Assembly (NCBI GenBank): GCA_903920215.1
Contig: CAIXLG010000058.1
Location: 1 to 49,206, forward strand
From: an uncultured Chlorobiaceae bacterium
Lineage (GTDB): Bacteria > Bacteroidota > Chlorobiia > Chlorobiales > Chlorobiaceae
Reading direction: 5' to 3'
DNA length: 49,206 nt
Shown: piece by piece, positions 48,786-49,206 of the stretch
Position numbering within the stretch: the first letter of the stretch is position 1
How the letters are laid out: each line of letters starts with the position of its first letter
The notes under the pieces: model-generated
Seen by the model: the letters and a program-made list of their open reading frames with translations, nothing else
What the model was told of the DNA's origin: nothing
The model's database searches: none
Program-made: the position numbers and the translations under genes

Positions 48786-49206
48786 TTATGACAAAGGCGT
48801 GATTCCGCGCAATTCAGGCAGATCAGCTGCAAGCCAGTGGCGGGGAACCCAATCCGGATCACCTGTCGGCACTTCACTGTCATCCTCATAGCGCAACCAT
48901 TCGCTCAACTCTCCTTCTCCATCCCAGCGACCTTCGCTTTTTGACCATACCACCCACGAACTGCCAGCAGCTGACCTCGCAAATAACTCAACTGCTGAGT
49001 CTGCATCCCATAGCCGTGCGGTGCTATCATAGCCTGCTGTCACGATGCGCTTCCCGTCCGGAGAAAAGGCGCACGCCTGAATCCACCCTGAATGACCTTC
49101 GAATCGTCGAATTTCTTTGCCCGAGTCTGCATCCCATAGCCGTGCGGTGCTATCAGAGCCTGCTGTCACGATGCGCTTCCCGTCCGGAGAAAAGGCGCAC
49201 GCCAGA
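48786..49206 (-). CDS. WD40-repeat protein, C-terminal part (cut by right edge)
   Basis: The last 140 codons of a larger protein, open through to the window edge. It holds one full and one partial WD40 unit with near-identical blades ([11 protein letters not shown] and [10 protein letters not shown] repeated every 42 residues), followed by a tail of about 60 residues with [20 protein letters not shown] that is not a WD blade. A GTG at 49169 is inside the repeat and is not the true start. Such multi-WD40 proteins in bacteria are often joined to TIR, caspase-like or NTPase domains; the N-terminal part is not visible, so the class is unknown. The tail runs toward the end of menD. Confidence 0.85.
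   Translation of the reverse strand, partial: LACAFSPDGKRIVTAGSDSTARLWDADSGKEIRRFEGHSGWIQACAFSPDGKRIVTAGYDSTARLWDADSAVELFARSAAGSSWVVWSKSEGRWDGEGELSEWLRYEDDSEVPTGDPDWVPRHWLAADLPELRGITPLS
48997..49206 (-). repeat. 126-bp WD40 DNA repeats
   Basis: The block starting GAGTCTGCATCCCATAGCCG at 48997 recurs at 49123, a period of 126 bases, and the second copy continues to the window edge. The shared part is almost identical at DNA level, including third-codon positions. Confidence 0.9.

Noticed and set aside
1..49206. CRISPR arrays, prophage or intact insertion sequences
   Set aside because: No regularly spaced repeats, integrase, structural phage gene or transposase was seen on either strand.

Overview
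The window looks like chromosome of a green sulfur bacterium (Chlorobiaceae). The decisive gene is bchY, the Y subunit of chlorophyllide a reductase, found only in bacteriochlorophyll-making phototrophs. A menaquinone gene pair (menF-menD), a bacillithiol gene (bshC), citrate synthase, and several lineage-typical proteins (an HU-HU-SPOR membrane protein, a patatin-BamA fusion, a short GlmU-like sugar nucleotidyltransferase) agree with this. Genus and species cannot be fixed by reading alone. Most genes are core housekeeping functions; there is no phage, CRISPR array or intact insertion sequence.

Layout. 1-991: 5' half of uvrB (minus), cut by the left edge. 1.3-6.1 kb (plus): M16 zinc protease, LptF/LptG-type permease, SAM hydroxide adenosyltransferase. 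6.2-10.8 kb (minus): clpP, valS, primary sigma factor. 11.0-12.5 kb: thyX and accD converge and share a CTAG stop. 12.6-17.9 kb (plus): patatin-BamA outer-membrane protein (probably starting at an ATT codon), surE, bshC. 17.9-18.8 kb: a divergent pair of a Cys/His-rich HTH regulator and a CxxCH haem protein. 18.8-23.0 kb (minus): trpG/pabA, GlmU-like protein, small outer-membrane barrel, lipid kinase, low-molecular-weight phosphatase. 23.4-28.1 kb (plus): HTH regulator, FIST sensor, hybrid histidine kinase. 28.4-30.5 kb: DUF255/YyaL protein. 30.6-35.1 kb (minus): recG, rsgA, aldehyde dehydrogenase. 35.2-36.1 kb (plus): rpmE, frr. 36.2-38.4 kb (minus): HU-HU-SPOR gene overlapping bchY. 38.6-39.9 kb: xseA. 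39.8-43.1 kb (minus): gltA, then the packed gatC-yggU-dtd-kdsB run. 43.4 kb: tRNA-Asp. 43.6-44.6 kb (minus): metal-binding HMA protein and NYN-domain protein. 44.8-48.7 kb (plus): TPR lipoprotein, menF-menD. 48.8 kb to the edge (minus): C-terminal part of a WD40-repeat protein.

How the genes relate. Envelope building is a recurring theme (LptG, patatin-BamA, KdsB, AccD, small barrel, SPOR protein). Translation and protein quality control form another (ValS, RpmE, Frr, GatC, Dtd, RsgA, ClpP). The regulatory interest lies in three places: the FIST/hybrid-kinase cassette at 23.4-28.1 kb, the HTH/haem pair at 18.0-18.8 kb, and the membrane-anchored HU-like protein translationally overlapped with bchY at 36.2-38.4 kb. 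The non-coding points of interest are an ATT start codon with a well-placed ribosome-binding site, an orphan plus-strand terminator at 1280-1313, and a palindromic intergenic repeat after frr. No complete, clearly undescribed system is visible; the three cassettes above are the best candidates.
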